Origin: Acinetobacter sp. C32I | GTDB taxonomy: Bacteria; Pseudomonadota; Gammaproteobacteria; Pseudomonadales; Moraxellaceae | NCBI RefSeq assembly: GCF_023702715.1 | Contig: NZ_CP098480.1 | Coordinates: 1,488,001 to 1,552,000 of the forward strand | Length of the DNA: 64,000 nucleotides | Direction of reading: 5' to 3' | Part shown: in pieces, positions 9,939 through 19,508 of the stretch | How positions within the stretch are numbered: position 1 is the first letter of the stretch | Layout of the letters: every line of letters begins with the position of its first letter | Notes under the pieces: generated by a model | Databases searched by the model: none | Told to the model about the DNA's origin: nothing | Seen by the model: only the letters and a program-made list of their open reading frames with translations | Translations under genes and position numbers: made by a program

Positions 9939-10895
9939 TTAAAGATCAAGTACCAGTTTTTTGCCTTTGGCACGCGACACACAAATCATCATCGATTGCT
10001 GTGAGGCCTTTTCATCATCACTCAGATACTGATCGAAATGTTCAGCCTCACCTTCCAGAATCATGGTTTCACACGTGCCACAGACTCCTTCACGGCATAA
10101 ACATTCCACATCAATATTGAGTAATTCAATCGCTTGTAAAATGGTTTGATTGCCTTGCACTTCGACTTGCTGATTGGATTTTGCCAACACTACCGTAAAT
10201 GCTTCACCTTCTTCTGGTACCGTAGATGCAAACTGTTCCCAGTGAATATATTCATCGCGATAACGATGGTAATTACAACGATCGATCACCGCATCAATCA
10301 TTGGCTTAGGGCCACACACATACACATGCGTGCCTTTCGGTTGAGTGCCAATCAACTGGTCCAGATCCAGACATTTTCCATCTGAGTCAACATAGCTAAT
10401 AATATGTTCGCCATGTTTCTGCTTGAGTTCTTCCAACAGTGCTGCATGTTCTGGCGAACGATAGGCATAATGCAATTCAAAGTCGGCACCACGTGCAGCC
10501 AACTCATCCATTTGCGGCACAAATGGGGTGATGCCAATTCCGCCAGCAATCAGAATATGTTTCTCGCCATCTGCCGCCAATGGAAACAAATTCTTCGGTT
10601 CAGAAATCAGAATCTCACAACCTTCACTGCACTGATCATGCATAAAGACTGAGCCACCTTTACCTTCAATATCTTTACGGACACAGACTTGGTAGGTCGA
10701 TAAATCTTGAGCACAGCTCATCAGTGAATAGGCATTGGACAGCTGGTCATTCATTTTCACAATGATATGACTGCCACCATCGAATTGAGGGAAATTTTGT
10801 CCGTCCTGACGTTTAAATGTAAATCGTTTGATCAGTGGAGTCAGTTGCTCAACACGTGTGACCACTGATGCAAACATTTCATAATGACTAGCCAT
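9939..10895 (-). CDS. cntB: Carnitine monooxygenase reductase CntB
   Basis: 318 residues in class IA oxygenase-reductase order: flavin domain (about 1-100, with NAYSLMS), NAD domain (about 105-225, HILIAGGIGITPF and VYVCGPKPM), and a C-terminal plant-type [2Fe-2S] ferredoxin domain with CLCREGVCGTC and a distant fourth Cys (MMICVSRA). It passes electrons from NAD(P)H to the Rieske oxygenase CntA in the cytoplasm. It is the last gene of the leftward carnitine cluster. The paralogous YeaX/VanB reductases look alike; the cntA neighbour decides. Confidence 0.92.
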   Translation of the reverse strand: MASHYEMFASVVTRVEQLTPLIKRFTFKRQDGQNFPQFDGGSHIIVKMNDQLSNAYSLMSCAQDLSTYQVCVRKDIEGKGGSVFMHDQCSEGCEILISEPKNLFPLAADGEKHILIAGGIGITPFVPQMDELAARGADFELHYAYRSPEHAALLEELKQKHGEHIISYVDSDGKCLDLDQLIGTQPKGTHVYVCGPKPMIDAVIDRCNYHRYRDEYIHWEQFASTVPEEGEAFTVVLAKSNQQVEVQGNQTILQAIELLNIDVECLCREGVCGTCETMILEGEAEHFDQYLSDDEKASQQSMMICVSRAKGKKLVLDL

Positions 10896-10999
10896 GTCTA
10901 AATCCTCTTTACCGCATGCTGCTCATCTCAGCATTTTCTAATTTTAAGCGCATATTGCCTGTTGGGCTGCCCATTCTGGCAACCCAACCAGCAGTGTCC

Positions 11000-12451
11000 C
11001 TAAATTCCTAAACACATATATTTAATGGTCATGAACTCTTCCAAACCATATTTAGAGCCTTCACGACCTACACCCGATTGTTTCACCCCGCCAAATGGCA
11101 CCACTTCATTGGAAATAGCAGTTGAGTTCATCCCGACCATGCCATATTCCAGCTGTTCAGCGACACGCCAAATTCGTGAAATGTTTTCGCTATATACATA
11201 AGCAGCTAAACCAAAAATGGTATCGTTAGCTTGCGCCACCACATCCGCTTCCTCAGTAAAACGAATCAACGGTGCCACAGGTCCAAAAATCTCTTCCTGA
11301 ACAATCTCCATATCACGCGACACATCAGTTAACACGGTCGGTTCAAAGAATGTCTGACCCAATGAATGCTGTTGACCACCGCACGCCACTTGGGCACCTT
11401 TGCCACAGGCATCATCAATCAACTGTTGTGCTTTCAGTACTGCTTTATCATTGATTAATGGCCCAATCTGCACATTCGGTTCCAAACCATTGCCGATTTT
11501 GAATTTCTGTACTTCTTGCACAAATTTCTCGGTAAAAGCCTGATAAACCTTGTCATGTACATAGATTCGATTGGCACAAACACAGGTTTGACCTGCGTTA
11601 CGGAACTTGGCAAAGATTGCACCTTGTACCGCTTTATCCAGATCAGCATCATCAAACACGATCAATGGCGCATTGCCACCCAGTTCCAGTGCCAACTTTT
11701 TAATGGTGCCTGAGCATTGCTGCATCAATAAACGACCGACAGGTGTAGAACCAGTAAAGGTCAGCTTTTTGACTTTTTCATGACTGGTAAATACTGAACC
11801 AATCTCTTGCGATTTGCCTGTCACCACATTAATGACACCCGCTGGAATGCCCGCCATTTCTGCCAGCTTGGCAATTGCCAGTGCGCAATAAGGTGTTTCA
11901 TTGGCAGGCTTGATTACAATGCTACAGCCTGCCGCCAAAGCAGGTGCTGCTTTACGGGTAATCATCGCAATCGGGAAATTCCATGGCGTAATTGCTGCAA
12001 CCACACCCACAGGTTCTTTGGTGATAATAAAACGCTGTTGGCTATTGGTGGTTGGAATCACATCGCCATAAACACGTTTGCCTTCTTCCGCAAACCATTG
12101 AATAAATGAAGCTGCATATTTCACTTCACCCAAAGCTTCGGCTAAGGGTTTACCCTGCTCAATGGTCATGATCCGTGCCAGCTCATCAGCATGACTCAAA
12201 ACCAGTTGATACCAAGCCAATAACAGGTCTGCACGTTTTTGTGCAGTCAAACCTTTCCATGCAGCTAAAGCCTGATACGCCACTTCGACTGCTTCGGTGG
12301 CTTCTGCTGCACCCATATTGGGAATGACACCAATTTCCTCACCTGTCGCAGGGTTAGTGACAGGAATGGTGGCATTAGATTGTGCACTCACCCATTGACC
12401 ATTGATCAGTCCGTGTTGTTGAAATAACGGACTTGCTTGCAAACTTGACAT
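11000..12451 (-). CDS. NAD(P)-dependent aldehyde dehydrogenase, probable malic semialdehyde dehydrogenase
   Basis: 483 residues, whole ALDH fold: N-terminal coenzyme domain with ITPWNFPIAM and FTGSTPVGR, active Glu in ELGGNAP, and catalytic Cys in NAGQTCVCANR. It resembles succinate-semialdehyde dehydrogenases of the GabD type. It sits between cntA and cntB, and carnitine cleavage releases malic semialdehyde, so oxidation of that aldehyde to malate is the inferred role, as shown for the A. baumannii carnitine cluster. Substrate is not readable from the sequence itself. Confidence 0.88.
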   Translation of the reverse strand: MSSLQASPLFQQHGLINGQWVSAQSNATIPVTNPATGEEIGVIPNMGAAEATEAVEVAYQALAAWKGLTAQKRADLLLAWYQLVLSHADELARIMTIEQGKPLAEALGEVKYAASFIQWFAEEGKRVYGDVIPTTNSQQRFIITKEPVGVVAAITPWNFPIAMITRKAAPALAAGCSIVIKPANETPYCALAIAKLAEMAGIPAGVINVVTGKSQEIGSVFTSHEKVKKLTFTGSTPVGRLLMQQCSGTIKKLALELGGNAPLIVFDDADLDKAVQGAIFAKFRNAGQTCVCANRIYVHDKVYQAFTEKFVQEVQKFKIGNGLEPNVQIGPLINDKAVLKAQQLIDDACGKGAQVACGGQQHSLGQTFFEPTVLTDVSRDMEIVQEEIFGPVAPLIRFTEEADVVAQANDTIFGLAAYVYSENISRIWRVAEQLEYGMVGMNSTAISNEVVPFGGVKQSGVGREGSKYGLEEFMTIKYMCLGI

Positions 12452-12528
12452 GTCATGTTCCTATCGATTGAAGCAAGGTGTGACTTTATCGTTTGCCACA
12501 CCTCCCTGATCTAATACCTGAGACAAAA

Positions 12529-13644
12529 TTATTGATGGTGTTGCGCAACAAGATTCTGGAAATAAGCGATCCCATGTTCACTGATTCCTGAACGTTGCTT
12601 GTCGGTCATGATACGCCCTTGACCACGATAACCCCGTGATTTTAAACCACGTTGCACGCTTTCAACCAGTTCGAGGTCTTCAGGGCGGAAGACATTGCGA
12701 TACCATTCAATCAGGTCTTTCTGATCTTGGGTCAGTTCTTCATTGGTAAAGAAAATATCGTAGTGTTGCAAAGTGGTTTCCGCATCCATCGGGAACTCAT
12801 AAATCACGGTCATGAAGTTTGCACCCGGTGGTACGTTAAACATGGTGCACGGCCAAGTCCAGAAACCGCTAAATGTTGGATCTTTCACCGATGGATCAAG
12901 CTTGAACGACTTTTCTGAAGAACGTGCATAACCATATTGCAGCGTCCAGTTTTGATGGGTGGTGTGCCAGTATTTATCCACCTGTACCGAGTCAGCAAAA
13001 CCAGGATGCGCTGGACCACAGTGATAACATTCTAAATAGTTATCCACGATCACTTTCCAGTTGGCAGGTGTTTCCGTGACGAAACGTGCAGCCAGTTTCA
13101 AGTCTTTGATTACCGCACAAGCTTCATTCAGTTTTTGTGCAAATTCAGGCAACTGATCTTCAACACAGGTGGCATTTTCGTCCATATTGATAAAGACGAA
13201 TCCACCATATTCCTCAACTTTTAAGGGCACCATGCTGGAGTTTTGCTTGTCAAAAGACTCAACATGATCACAGTTACGTGCCAGTGCCAAACTACCATCC
13301 AGCTTGAATGTCCATGCATGATAGGGACAGGTAATGACATTTTTGGCTTTACCGCTACCGCTTAACAGCTCATGACCACGATGTGGGCAAACATTATAAA
13401 ATGCACGTAACACGCTGTCTTTGCCGCGAATCACGATGATGTTTTCACCAATCACCTTACGGGTAATATAGTCATTGGCTTGGGCAACTTCACTGCCATG
13501 TGCCACGCAAATCCAGCTTTTCGCAAAAATTTCTTCTTTTTCACGCTCAAACACCTGAGATGAGGTATAGAACACTTTTGGAAATGTCCATGCCACATCT
13601 GGGTTTGAACAGAAATCTTCTGGTAATTTTTCAACTGCATTCAT
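12529..13644 (-). CDS. cntA: Carnitine monooxygenase oxygenase subunit CntA
   Basis: 371 residues. The Rieske [2Fe-2S] ligands are C86, H88, C106 and H109 (CPHRGH and CPYHAW). The mononuclear iron ligands are H208, H213 and D323, with E205 as the bridging residue that replaces the usual Asp. These positions match those published for A. baumannii CntA. The enzyme cleaves L-carnitine to trimethylamine and malic semialdehyde with O2 and electrons from CntB. A gamma-butyrobetaine preference as in relatives cannot be excluded. Confidence 0.96.
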   Translation of the reverse strand: MNAVEKLPEDFCSNPDVAWTFPKVFYTSSQVFEREKEEIFAKSWICVAHGSEVAQANDYITRKVIGENIIVIRGKDSVLRAFYNVCPHRGHELLSGSGKAKNVITCPYHAWTFKLDGSLALARNCDHVESFDKQNSSMVPLKVEEYGGFVFINMDENATCVEDQLPEFAQKLNEACAVIKDLKLAARFVTETPANWKVIVDNYLECYHCGPAHPGFADSVQVDKYWHTTHQNWTLQYGYARSSEKSFKLDPSVKDPTFSGFWTWPCTMFNVPPGANFMTVIYEFPMDAETTLQHYDIFFTNEELTQDQKDLIEWYRNVFRPEDLELVESVQRGLKSRGYRGQGRIMTDKQRSGISEHGIAYFQNLVAQHHQ

Positions 13645-13708
13645 GGTTTTACTCCATTAAACTGTTTTGTCCTAACGACCGTTTTATCAAAATTGGCTGA
13701 TGTTCAAA

Positions 13709-14662
13709 TCACTTGAACATTTGCTTTAACGAACTCAGCATGTGCTGATATAAATCCTGCACCACAGGACAATCCCGTACTAAACGTAAACTGCCATGTA
13801 GTAATCCTTTGCCAAGATAAAACTCGGCGGCAATATTGGCTTGTTTTAACTTGTCCACAAAAATACGCCCGTCGTCACACAGCGGATCGTATTCAGCCAC
13901 CGCAACAAAGCTACGTGGCATGTCAGAAAAATCCTGTGCGTTCAATGGTGCTAAACGTGTATCTTTCCAGTCACTTTCATTCGGTGCATATTCCTTCAGG
14001 TAATAATGCATTTCCTCGAGCGTTAATAACGGCGCCCGTGCATGTTGCTGGCAAGACGCAGTATCAAAACTGCTGCCCAAACATGGGTAGATCAAGGCCA
14101 AACCACATGCCTGATTGCCTGTATGCTCTAGCTGAACCGCCAGTGCCGCGGCTAAATTGCCTCCTGCACTGTCGCCTGCTAACACAATCTGCGTTGGATC
14201 AATGTTCCAGTCTGCGCCATGCGCGCGGAGCCAGTGATAGACCATTTCACAATCTTCATAAGCGGCTGGGAAATGATGTTCGGGCACCAAACGATAATCC
14301 ACACTCAATACCGCAACATTCAAATCACGACATAAATAACGGGTGATAAATTCATGCGAATCTAAATTACCTAACATCCAGCCACCCCCATGGATGAACA
14401 ACACGCAAGGCCAACCTTGCGCAGGTGCTTGGCCCAAGGGTGAATACAACCGAACATTGACGGGATGAGTGGCATGCGCAACGGTTTTATCTTCAATCTT
14501 CACCGTACCATCACGTGGCAAGGTGTAATGCAGGCACATCGCATCATAGGCTGCACGAATTGAATCAATATCGTTATCCGCTGCTGAATAAATGCTGCTC
14601 CAGTACACCAGACTTTGCATTTCTTCGCTTAACCCATAGTGCATGTTCGGTTGCTGAGTCAT
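13709..14662 (-). CDS. Alpha/beta hydrolase of the hormone-sensitive lipase (HGGG) family in the carnitine operon
   Basis: 317 residues with the oxyanion motif HGGGWMLG, the nucleophile elbow GDSAGGN, a late Asp in AEYDPLCDDG and a His in LLHGSLR. This is a complete esterase triad of the HSL/bHSL family. There is no signal peptide, so it is cytoplasmic. Its ATG overlaps the transporter stop by 4 bp, so it is translationally coupled to carnitine import. Inference: it may hydrolyse imported acylcarnitines or related esters to free carnitine. The natural substrate is unknown. Confidence 0.88.
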   Translation of the reverse strand: MTQQPNMHYGLSEEMQSLVYWSSIYSAADNDIDSIRAAYDAMCLHYTLPRDGTVKIEDKTVAHATHPVNVRLYSPLGQAPAQGWPCVLFIHGGGWMLGNLDSHEFITRYLCRDLNVAVLSVDYRLVPEHHFPAAYEDCEMVYHWLRAHGADWNIDPTQIVLAGDSAGGNLAAALAVQLEHTGNQACGLALIYPCLGSSFDTASCQQHARAPLLTLEEMHYYLKEYAPNESDWKDTRLAPLNAQDFSDMPRSFVAVAEYDPLCDDGRIFVDKLKQANIAAEFYLGKGLLHGSLRLVRDCPVVQDLYQHMLSSLKQMFK

Positions 14663-16308
14663 AACAATTCCTTTTGACTGTTTTTATGTGCCAGTGCGGT
14701 TGCCGCAATATCAATCTGCATCTGTTGATTTGGGTCAGTATGCTCAAGCGCGTCCAAGTCACTAAAGCTGCTCTGTTCAATCAAATGCGATGGTACTTTG
14801 GAATAATCCTCAATCAACCATTTCACCAAGCCATAGGTTTGTACCAGAATAATCACAATAAACGGTAAGGCAGTCACAATGGTGGCAGTTTTCATGGTGT
14901 CTAACGGTGCCTTAGAGAAAATCATCGCAATCGGCACCAGGGTTAACATCAGACACCAAAACAAACGCGCATTCGGAGATGGATCTTGCCCTTCACTTAG
15001 GCCACGGGTACAGGTTGCAGAAACCGCATAGCCCACCGCATCCATATGTGCTGCAAGGAAAATCACCATAATGCCAAGGAACAACCACATCATCAGCTTG
15101 CCTGCTGGCAATAAACCGAGCAGTTGACCAATCGCCACTTCACCGCCTTGCTGACTCAAGATTTGCGGCACATTGACCATGCCGTGAATAAAGCTGTGAA
15201 CGCTGTAATTTTCAAATACCCCAAAGATGAACCATAAACCAACGCTACCGCCGATGACCATGGCAAGAATCACTTCTTTAATGGTGCGTCCTTTAGATAC
15301 ACGGGTCACAAACAGCGCTACACCGGGTGCATAAGAAATCCACCATAACCAATAGAACACCGTCCATTCACGGGTAAACTTTCCATCGCCCATCGGGTCG
15401 GTAAACAGACTCATATCGACAAAGTTAGTCGCCATCAGACCAAAACTCATCAATGAATTATTCATAATGAATTGGGTTGGGCCAAAGCACAGCACATAGA
15501 TCGCAAACAGCACCACACCCAAACACACCATATGACTCAAACGCTGCATGCCTTTATCCATACCGACATAAGAGCTGAGGGCAAATAACACCGACACCGC
15601 CAAGATAATGATGACTTTGGTCATGAAGGTATTCGGAATACCCGTGAGTTGCGACAGAATGTTGGTAAAAGTGACTGCAGTCAAAACCAGTGAAATGGTC
15701 AAGGCACCAAACATGCACAGCAAGAACATCAGGTCAACCACACGTCCAACGGGACCTGTCGCTTTAAAGCCAGTGACCGCTTCGACCATTGAGGCTAAGC
15801 TCAAGCCTTTATTCTTTCTGACATGGTAGCTATAGCACAGTGAAATTGATGCCAAAGCGTAAATCGACCATGCACTCAAACCAGAGTGAAAGAAAGAATA
15901 AGCCACACTGTATTTCAATGCTTCAGCCGATTCAGGGGCTAAATTCAAACCCGGCGTTTGATAATAATAGGCCCAGTCTAGAAAGCCCCAGTACAAGGTA
16001 GATGACCCGATCCCCGACAAAATGAACATGAAAATCCATGACATGGTGCTGTATTGGGGCTTACCTTCACCGAGCTTGATTTTGCCGTATTTACTAAAGG
16101 CCAAACCGAAGGTAAAAATAATTGATAAAAAAGCAAATAACAGGACTGGCGTGGTAAACACCGACGTAGTCCACTGCATCCATTTTGCAGCCAGTTGTAT
16201 TGATTCAGATGAGTAGATTGCCAGACCAGCCACCGAAGTAAATACAACGGCAAGACTGGTGATCGCAAGCGTCTTATCTGTATAAGGCTTTGTAATTTGA
16301 TTATCCAT
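14659..16308 (-). CDS. BCCT-family transporter, probable carnitine uptake
   Basis: 549 residues with about twelve membrane helices. It has the betaine/carnitine/choline transporter signature region, including WTVFYWLWWISYAPGVALF with the tryptophan-rich binding box, and GIGSSTLYWGFLDWAYYY. Soluble tails of 20-50 residues lie at both ends. In A. baumannii a BCCT protein encoded with cntA imports carnitine, so the substrate is inferred from context. It overlaps the hydrolase gene by 4 bp and lies 45 bp downstream of the dehydrogenase gene. Confidence 0.92.
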   Translation of the reverse strand: MDNQITKPYTDKTLAITSLAVVFTSVAGLAIYSSESIQLAAKWMQWTTSVFTTPVLLFAFLSIIFTFGLAFSKYGKIKLGEGKPQYSTMSWIFMFILSGIGSSTLYWGFLDWAYYYQTPGLNLAPESAEALKYSVAYSFFHSGLSAWSIYALASISLCYSYHVRKNKGLSLASMVEAVTGFKATGPVGRVVDLMFLLCMFGALTISLVLTAVTFTNILSQLTGIPNTFMTKVIIILAVSVLFALSSYVGMDKGMQRLSHMVCLGVVLFAIYVLCFGPTQFIMNNSLMSFGLMATNFVDMSLFTDPMGDGKFTREWTVFYWLWWISYAPGVALFVTRVSKGRTIKEVILAMVIGGSVGLWFIFGVFENYSVHSFIHGMVNVPQILSQQGGEVAIGQLLGLLPAGKLMMWLFLGIMVIFLAAHMDAVGYAVSATCTRGLSEGQDPSPNARLFWCLMLTLVPIAMIFSKAPLDTMKTATIVTALPFIVIILVQTYGLVKWLIEDYSKVPSHLIEQSSFSDLDALEHTDPNQQMQIDIAATALAHKNSQKELL

Positions 16309-16353
16309 ATCTATTCAATCCATCTCGGATAGTGACTATTCCCTCAGGGGTAC

Positions 16354-17466
16354 TTACTCCATCGCGAATAAATCCATTTTTTGCTGAGTCACACAAGATG
16401 CAATCGCATCACCCACTTCATAGGTCTTGGCAGTTCCACCGACATCAGGGGTTTTCGGGCCATGCACCAACACATGCTCAATCGCCTGCATAATCTCCTG
16501 TCCTGCCTGAATCACCTGCTCATCGCCATCTGCCAAGAAATCCAGCATCATCGCACCTGACCAGATCGCCGCAATCGGGTTGGCAATTTGCTGTCCGTAA
16601 ATATCAGGTGCTGAACCATGCACAGGTTCAAACAATGACGGGAATTTACGTTCAGGGTTGAGGTTGGCCGAAGCCGCCAAACCAATGGTACCCGTACATG
16701 CAGGGCCTAAATCCGACAAGATGTCACCAAATAAATTCGATGCCACCACCACATCAAAACGCTCAGGCTGTAGAACAAAACGTGCCGCTAAAATATCGAC
16801 ATGCTGTTTATCTGCCTTGATTTGCGGATAGTGTTTTGCCATTTCATCGACACGTTCATCCCAATACGGCATGCTGACTGCAATGCCATTGGATTTGGTT
16901 GCAGCCGTGATTTTTTTAGCCTCACGCTGATCAGCAAATTCAAAGGCATATTTTAAAATGCGATCGACACCATGACGGGTAAACACCGCTTCCTGCAACA
17001 CAAACTCACGATCGGTGCCTTCAAAGGCTTTTCCACCAATCGCTGAATATTCACCTTCGCTGTTTTCACGCACCACATAAAAATCGATATCGCCGGGTTG
17101 TTTACCCGCAAGTGGGCATTTCACCCCAGGCATTAACCGAACTGGGCGTAAATTCACATACTGATCAAAACGACGACGGAACTGCAGCAATGATCCCCAT
17201 AGTGAAATGTGATCAGGCACCTTTTCAGGCCAACCCACCGCACCAAAGAAAATTGCATCATATTGCTGCAGGACTTCAAACCAGTTATCCGGCATCATTT
17301 TGCCGTGTTCAAGGTAATAATCACAGCTGGCCCAATCAAAGCTATCCATTTGAACTTGAATGCCATATTTGTCTGCTGCTGCCTTTACAACCTTAATGCC
17401 TTCTGGTAGAACTTCTAAACCAATCCCATCACCCGCAATCGTGGCAACTTTATACTTTTTTGCCAT
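16354..17466 (-). CDS. Tartrate/D-malate dehydrogenase of the isocitrate/isopropylmalate dehydrogenase family
   Basis: 370 residues. It has the N-terminal GDGIGLEVLPEG motif, the acidic metal-binding motif VASNLFGDILSDLGP, and the NAD-contact segment EPVHGSAPDIYG. Family members (TtuC, DmlA) oxidatively decarboxylate D-malate or tartrate. As first gene of the leftward carnitine operon it plausibly converts the malate made from carnitine into pyruvate and CO2. Substrate stereochemistry is inferred from context. The 100-bp gap to the LysR gene must hold the divergent promoters. Confidence 0.9.
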   Translation of the reverse strand: MAKKYKVATIAGDGIGLEVLPEGIKVVKAAADKYGIQVQMDSFDWASCDYYLEHGKMMPDNWFEVLQQYDAIFFGAVGWPEKVPDHISLWGSLLQFRRRFDQYVNLRPVRLMPGVKCPLAGKQPGDIDFYVVRENSEGEYSAIGGKAFEGTDREFVLQEAVFTRHGVDRILKYAFEFADQREAKKITAATKSNGIAVSMPYWDERVDEMAKHYPQIKADKQHVDILAARFVLQPERFDVVVASNLFGDILSDLGPACTGTIGLAASANLNPERKFPSLFEPVHGSAPDIYGQQIANPIAAIWSGAMMLDFLADGDEQVIQAGQEIMQAIEHVLVHGPKTPDVGGTAKTYEVGDAIASCVTQQKMDLFAME

Positions 17467-17566
17467 AACGCTCCCTTACACCTTTGGTTAATATCCTTAG
17501 CTGTAAACATGCTGTTTTCGGCAACAATGATCAATAAGAAAACTATCACCCCAATGGACACGGATC

Positions 17567-18547
17567 GTGAATAATCTACCTAACCTATCGGATTTAAAGG
17601 TTTTTTGCACAGTCGCCAAACGCAAGAGTTTTGTCGATTCAGCTGAGGAGCTGGGTGCTTCACCTGCATTTATCAGTAAACGCATCAATATTTTAGAAAC
17701 CAACCTGAACTGCAAACTGTTCCATCGCAGTACCCGTCATGTCAGTTTGACCGAAGATGGCAAACTGATTCTGGATCGGGTCTCCAATATTCTGGATGAA
17801 TTTGATGAAATCAGTGAGCTGGTGAATAACCCCTTAAGCACGCCCACAGGTCATCTCGACATTGTCAGCAGCTTCGGTTTTGGTCGTAAACACGTTGCGC
17901 CAATTCTGTCTAAATTAATGACCATGTACCCAAAACTGGAAATTCAATTTGATACCATCGACAACACCAAAGACCTGATTCAACACAGCATTGATCTGGA
18001 TATTCGCATCGGCAATGAGATTGCCCCGAATATGATTGCCAAAAAACTGATGTCAAATTTCCGAATTTTCTGCGCTGCACCGAGCTATTTGCTACAACAA
18101 GGCATGCCTGAAAGTCTGGAAGATTTACGCAACCATGATTGCCTGACTATCAGTGAGCGAGATCAATCCTCGGTGTTATGGAAATTGCGTCATCTCTCGG
18201 AAGATCGGTCGGTACATGTCACACCGCGCTTCATTTCCAATAATGGCGAGATTATTCACCAATTGGCGATTGAAGGGCGTGGCATTATCTTACGTTCAAT
18301 CTGGGATGTGGCAGATGAATTGATTAGCGGTCAGTTACAGCATATTTTGCCTGAATACTGGCAAGACGCCGATGTATGGGCGGTCTATCCTTCACGTTTA
18401 AAAAGCTCATCTAAATTACAGACCTGTATCCTGTTTATTCAAAATGAACTGATTAACCGTTTACAGCATATTCAGAATCTAAGCCGTGGTCAGTTGATCC
18501 AACCGATTGAGTCAATCAATCCGAATATGGAGAAAGTATTTCTATAA
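17567..18547 (+). CDS. LysR-family regulator divergent from the carnitine operon
   Basis: 326 residues with an N-terminal winged helix (LSDLKVFCTVAKRKSFVDSA, then GASPAFISKRINILE as recognition helix) and a type 2 periplasmic-binding-like effector domain (about 90-300). The start is a GTG at 17567; no ATG lies in frame upstream before a stop, and the Shine-Dalgarno signal is weak. It is adjacent and divergent to the D-malate dehydrogenase gene, the classic arrangement of a LysR activator with its target. The inducer is presumably carnitine or a breakdown product; that is inference. Confidence 0.88.
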   Translation: MNNLPNLSDLKVFCTVAKRKSFVDSAEELGASPAFISKRINILETNLNCKLFHRSTRHVSLTEDGKLILDRVSNILDEFDEISELVNNPLSTPTGHLDIVSSFGFGRKHVAPILSKLMTMYPKLEIQFDTIDNTKDLIQHSIDLDIRIGNEIAPNMIAKKLMSNFRIFCAAPSYLLQQGMPESLEDLRNHDCLTISERDQSSVLWKLRHLSEDRSVHVTPRFISNNGEIIHQLAIEGRGIILRSIWDVADELISGQLQHILPEYWQDADVWAVYPSRLKSSSKLQTCILFIQNELINRLQHIQNLSRGQLIQPIESINPNMEKVFL

Positions 18548-18622
18548 TCGCGCTAAGCTGCCTGCTTTCTTTTTTCAGCAACATCATGCACATTAGCAAG
18601 ATCATGAATTAACAGGCAGCTT

Positions 18623-19456
18623 ATGAGCACGGCAATATTTGGCCTTATTTTACTTGCAGCGACATGTCATGCCACATGGAATGCCATTGTAAAAGCGGGT
18701 ACAAATAAGTTTTTAACCACGGTATTGGTCACCGCATCCGCAGCAGTTTTAGCAGCGCTACTGCTGCCCTTTTTTCCAATACCACAACGCGAGAGCTGGC
18801 CTTATATTCTGGCCTCAACGGCAATACAAATTCTGTATTTTGGCATGGTGGCTAAAATCTATCGCGTTGCCGATATGGGCCTGACCTATCCCTTAATGCG
18901 TGGCACAGCACCACTGATTGTGGCCGTTTTAGGCACTTTGTTATTGCATGAACAACTGCAATTCAATGCATGGCTAGGCATCATCACCATTTCCGTCGGT
19001 ATTTTATCGATGATTTTGGCTGCACCCAAAACGGGACGCAAAGGTATCGGTCTAGCTTTACTCAACGCTGTCTTGATTGCGGGTTATACCTTGCTAGATG
19101 GACATGGTGTTCGCCTTGCAGGATTAGCCATTGCCTATATCCTATGGAGTTTCGTACTCTCAGGACTGATCTTTTTTATCTTTGCCCTGAAAATGCAGTA
19201 TCGTCAGATGGGTGAGTATTTTCGACATAATTGGCATTTAGGTTTAATTGGTGGAATCGGTTCATTTTTCTCTTATGGTTTGGCACTGTGGGCAATGACA
19301 CTTGCACCTGTTGCGATAGTTGCCGCACTAAGAGAAACCTCGATTTTATTTGCCACGCTGATTTCGATCTTTATTCTAAAAGAACGTATCAATGCGGTAC
19401 GGATTATCTCCTCATGCATCATTTTAATTGGTGCTTTGATCTTAAGAACTGCCTAA
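18623..19456 (+). CDS. EamA/DMT-superfamily transporter
   Basis: 277 residues with about ten predicted membrane helices in two repeated halves. The second half ends in a typical EamA segment (ALRETSILFATLISIFIL, then the KERI loop). The direction of transport and the substrate cannot be told; many relatives export metabolites. It follows the LysR gene by 75 bp on the same strand and shares its downstream hairpin, so it may be co-expressed with the carnitine regulator. Confidence 0.85.
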   Translation: MSTAIFGLILLAATCHATWNAIVKAGTNKFLTTVLVTASAAVLAALLLPFFPIPQRESWPYILASTAIQILYFGMVAKIYRVADMGLTYPLMRGTAPLIVAVLGTLLLHEQLQFNAWLGIITISVGILSMILAAPKTGRKGIGLALLNAVLIAGYTLLDGHGVRLAGLAIAYILWSFVLSGLIFFIFALKMQYRQMGEYFRHNWHLGLIGGIGSFFSYGLALWAMTLAPVAIVAALRETSILFATLISIFILKERINAVRIISSCIILIGALILRTA

Positions 19457-19464
19457 AGCAAAAA

Positions 19465-19491
19465 AGCCAGTCTATCGCAAACAGACTGGCT
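19465..19491. terminator. Terminator between EamA transporter and porin genes
   Basis: AGCCAGTCT (19465-19473), a 9-base loop and AGACTGGCT (19483-19491), with an A run before and TCATTTT after. It lies between two convergent genes. Confidence 0.85.
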
Positions 19492-19508
19492 CATTTTCAA
19501 GGCCGAAT

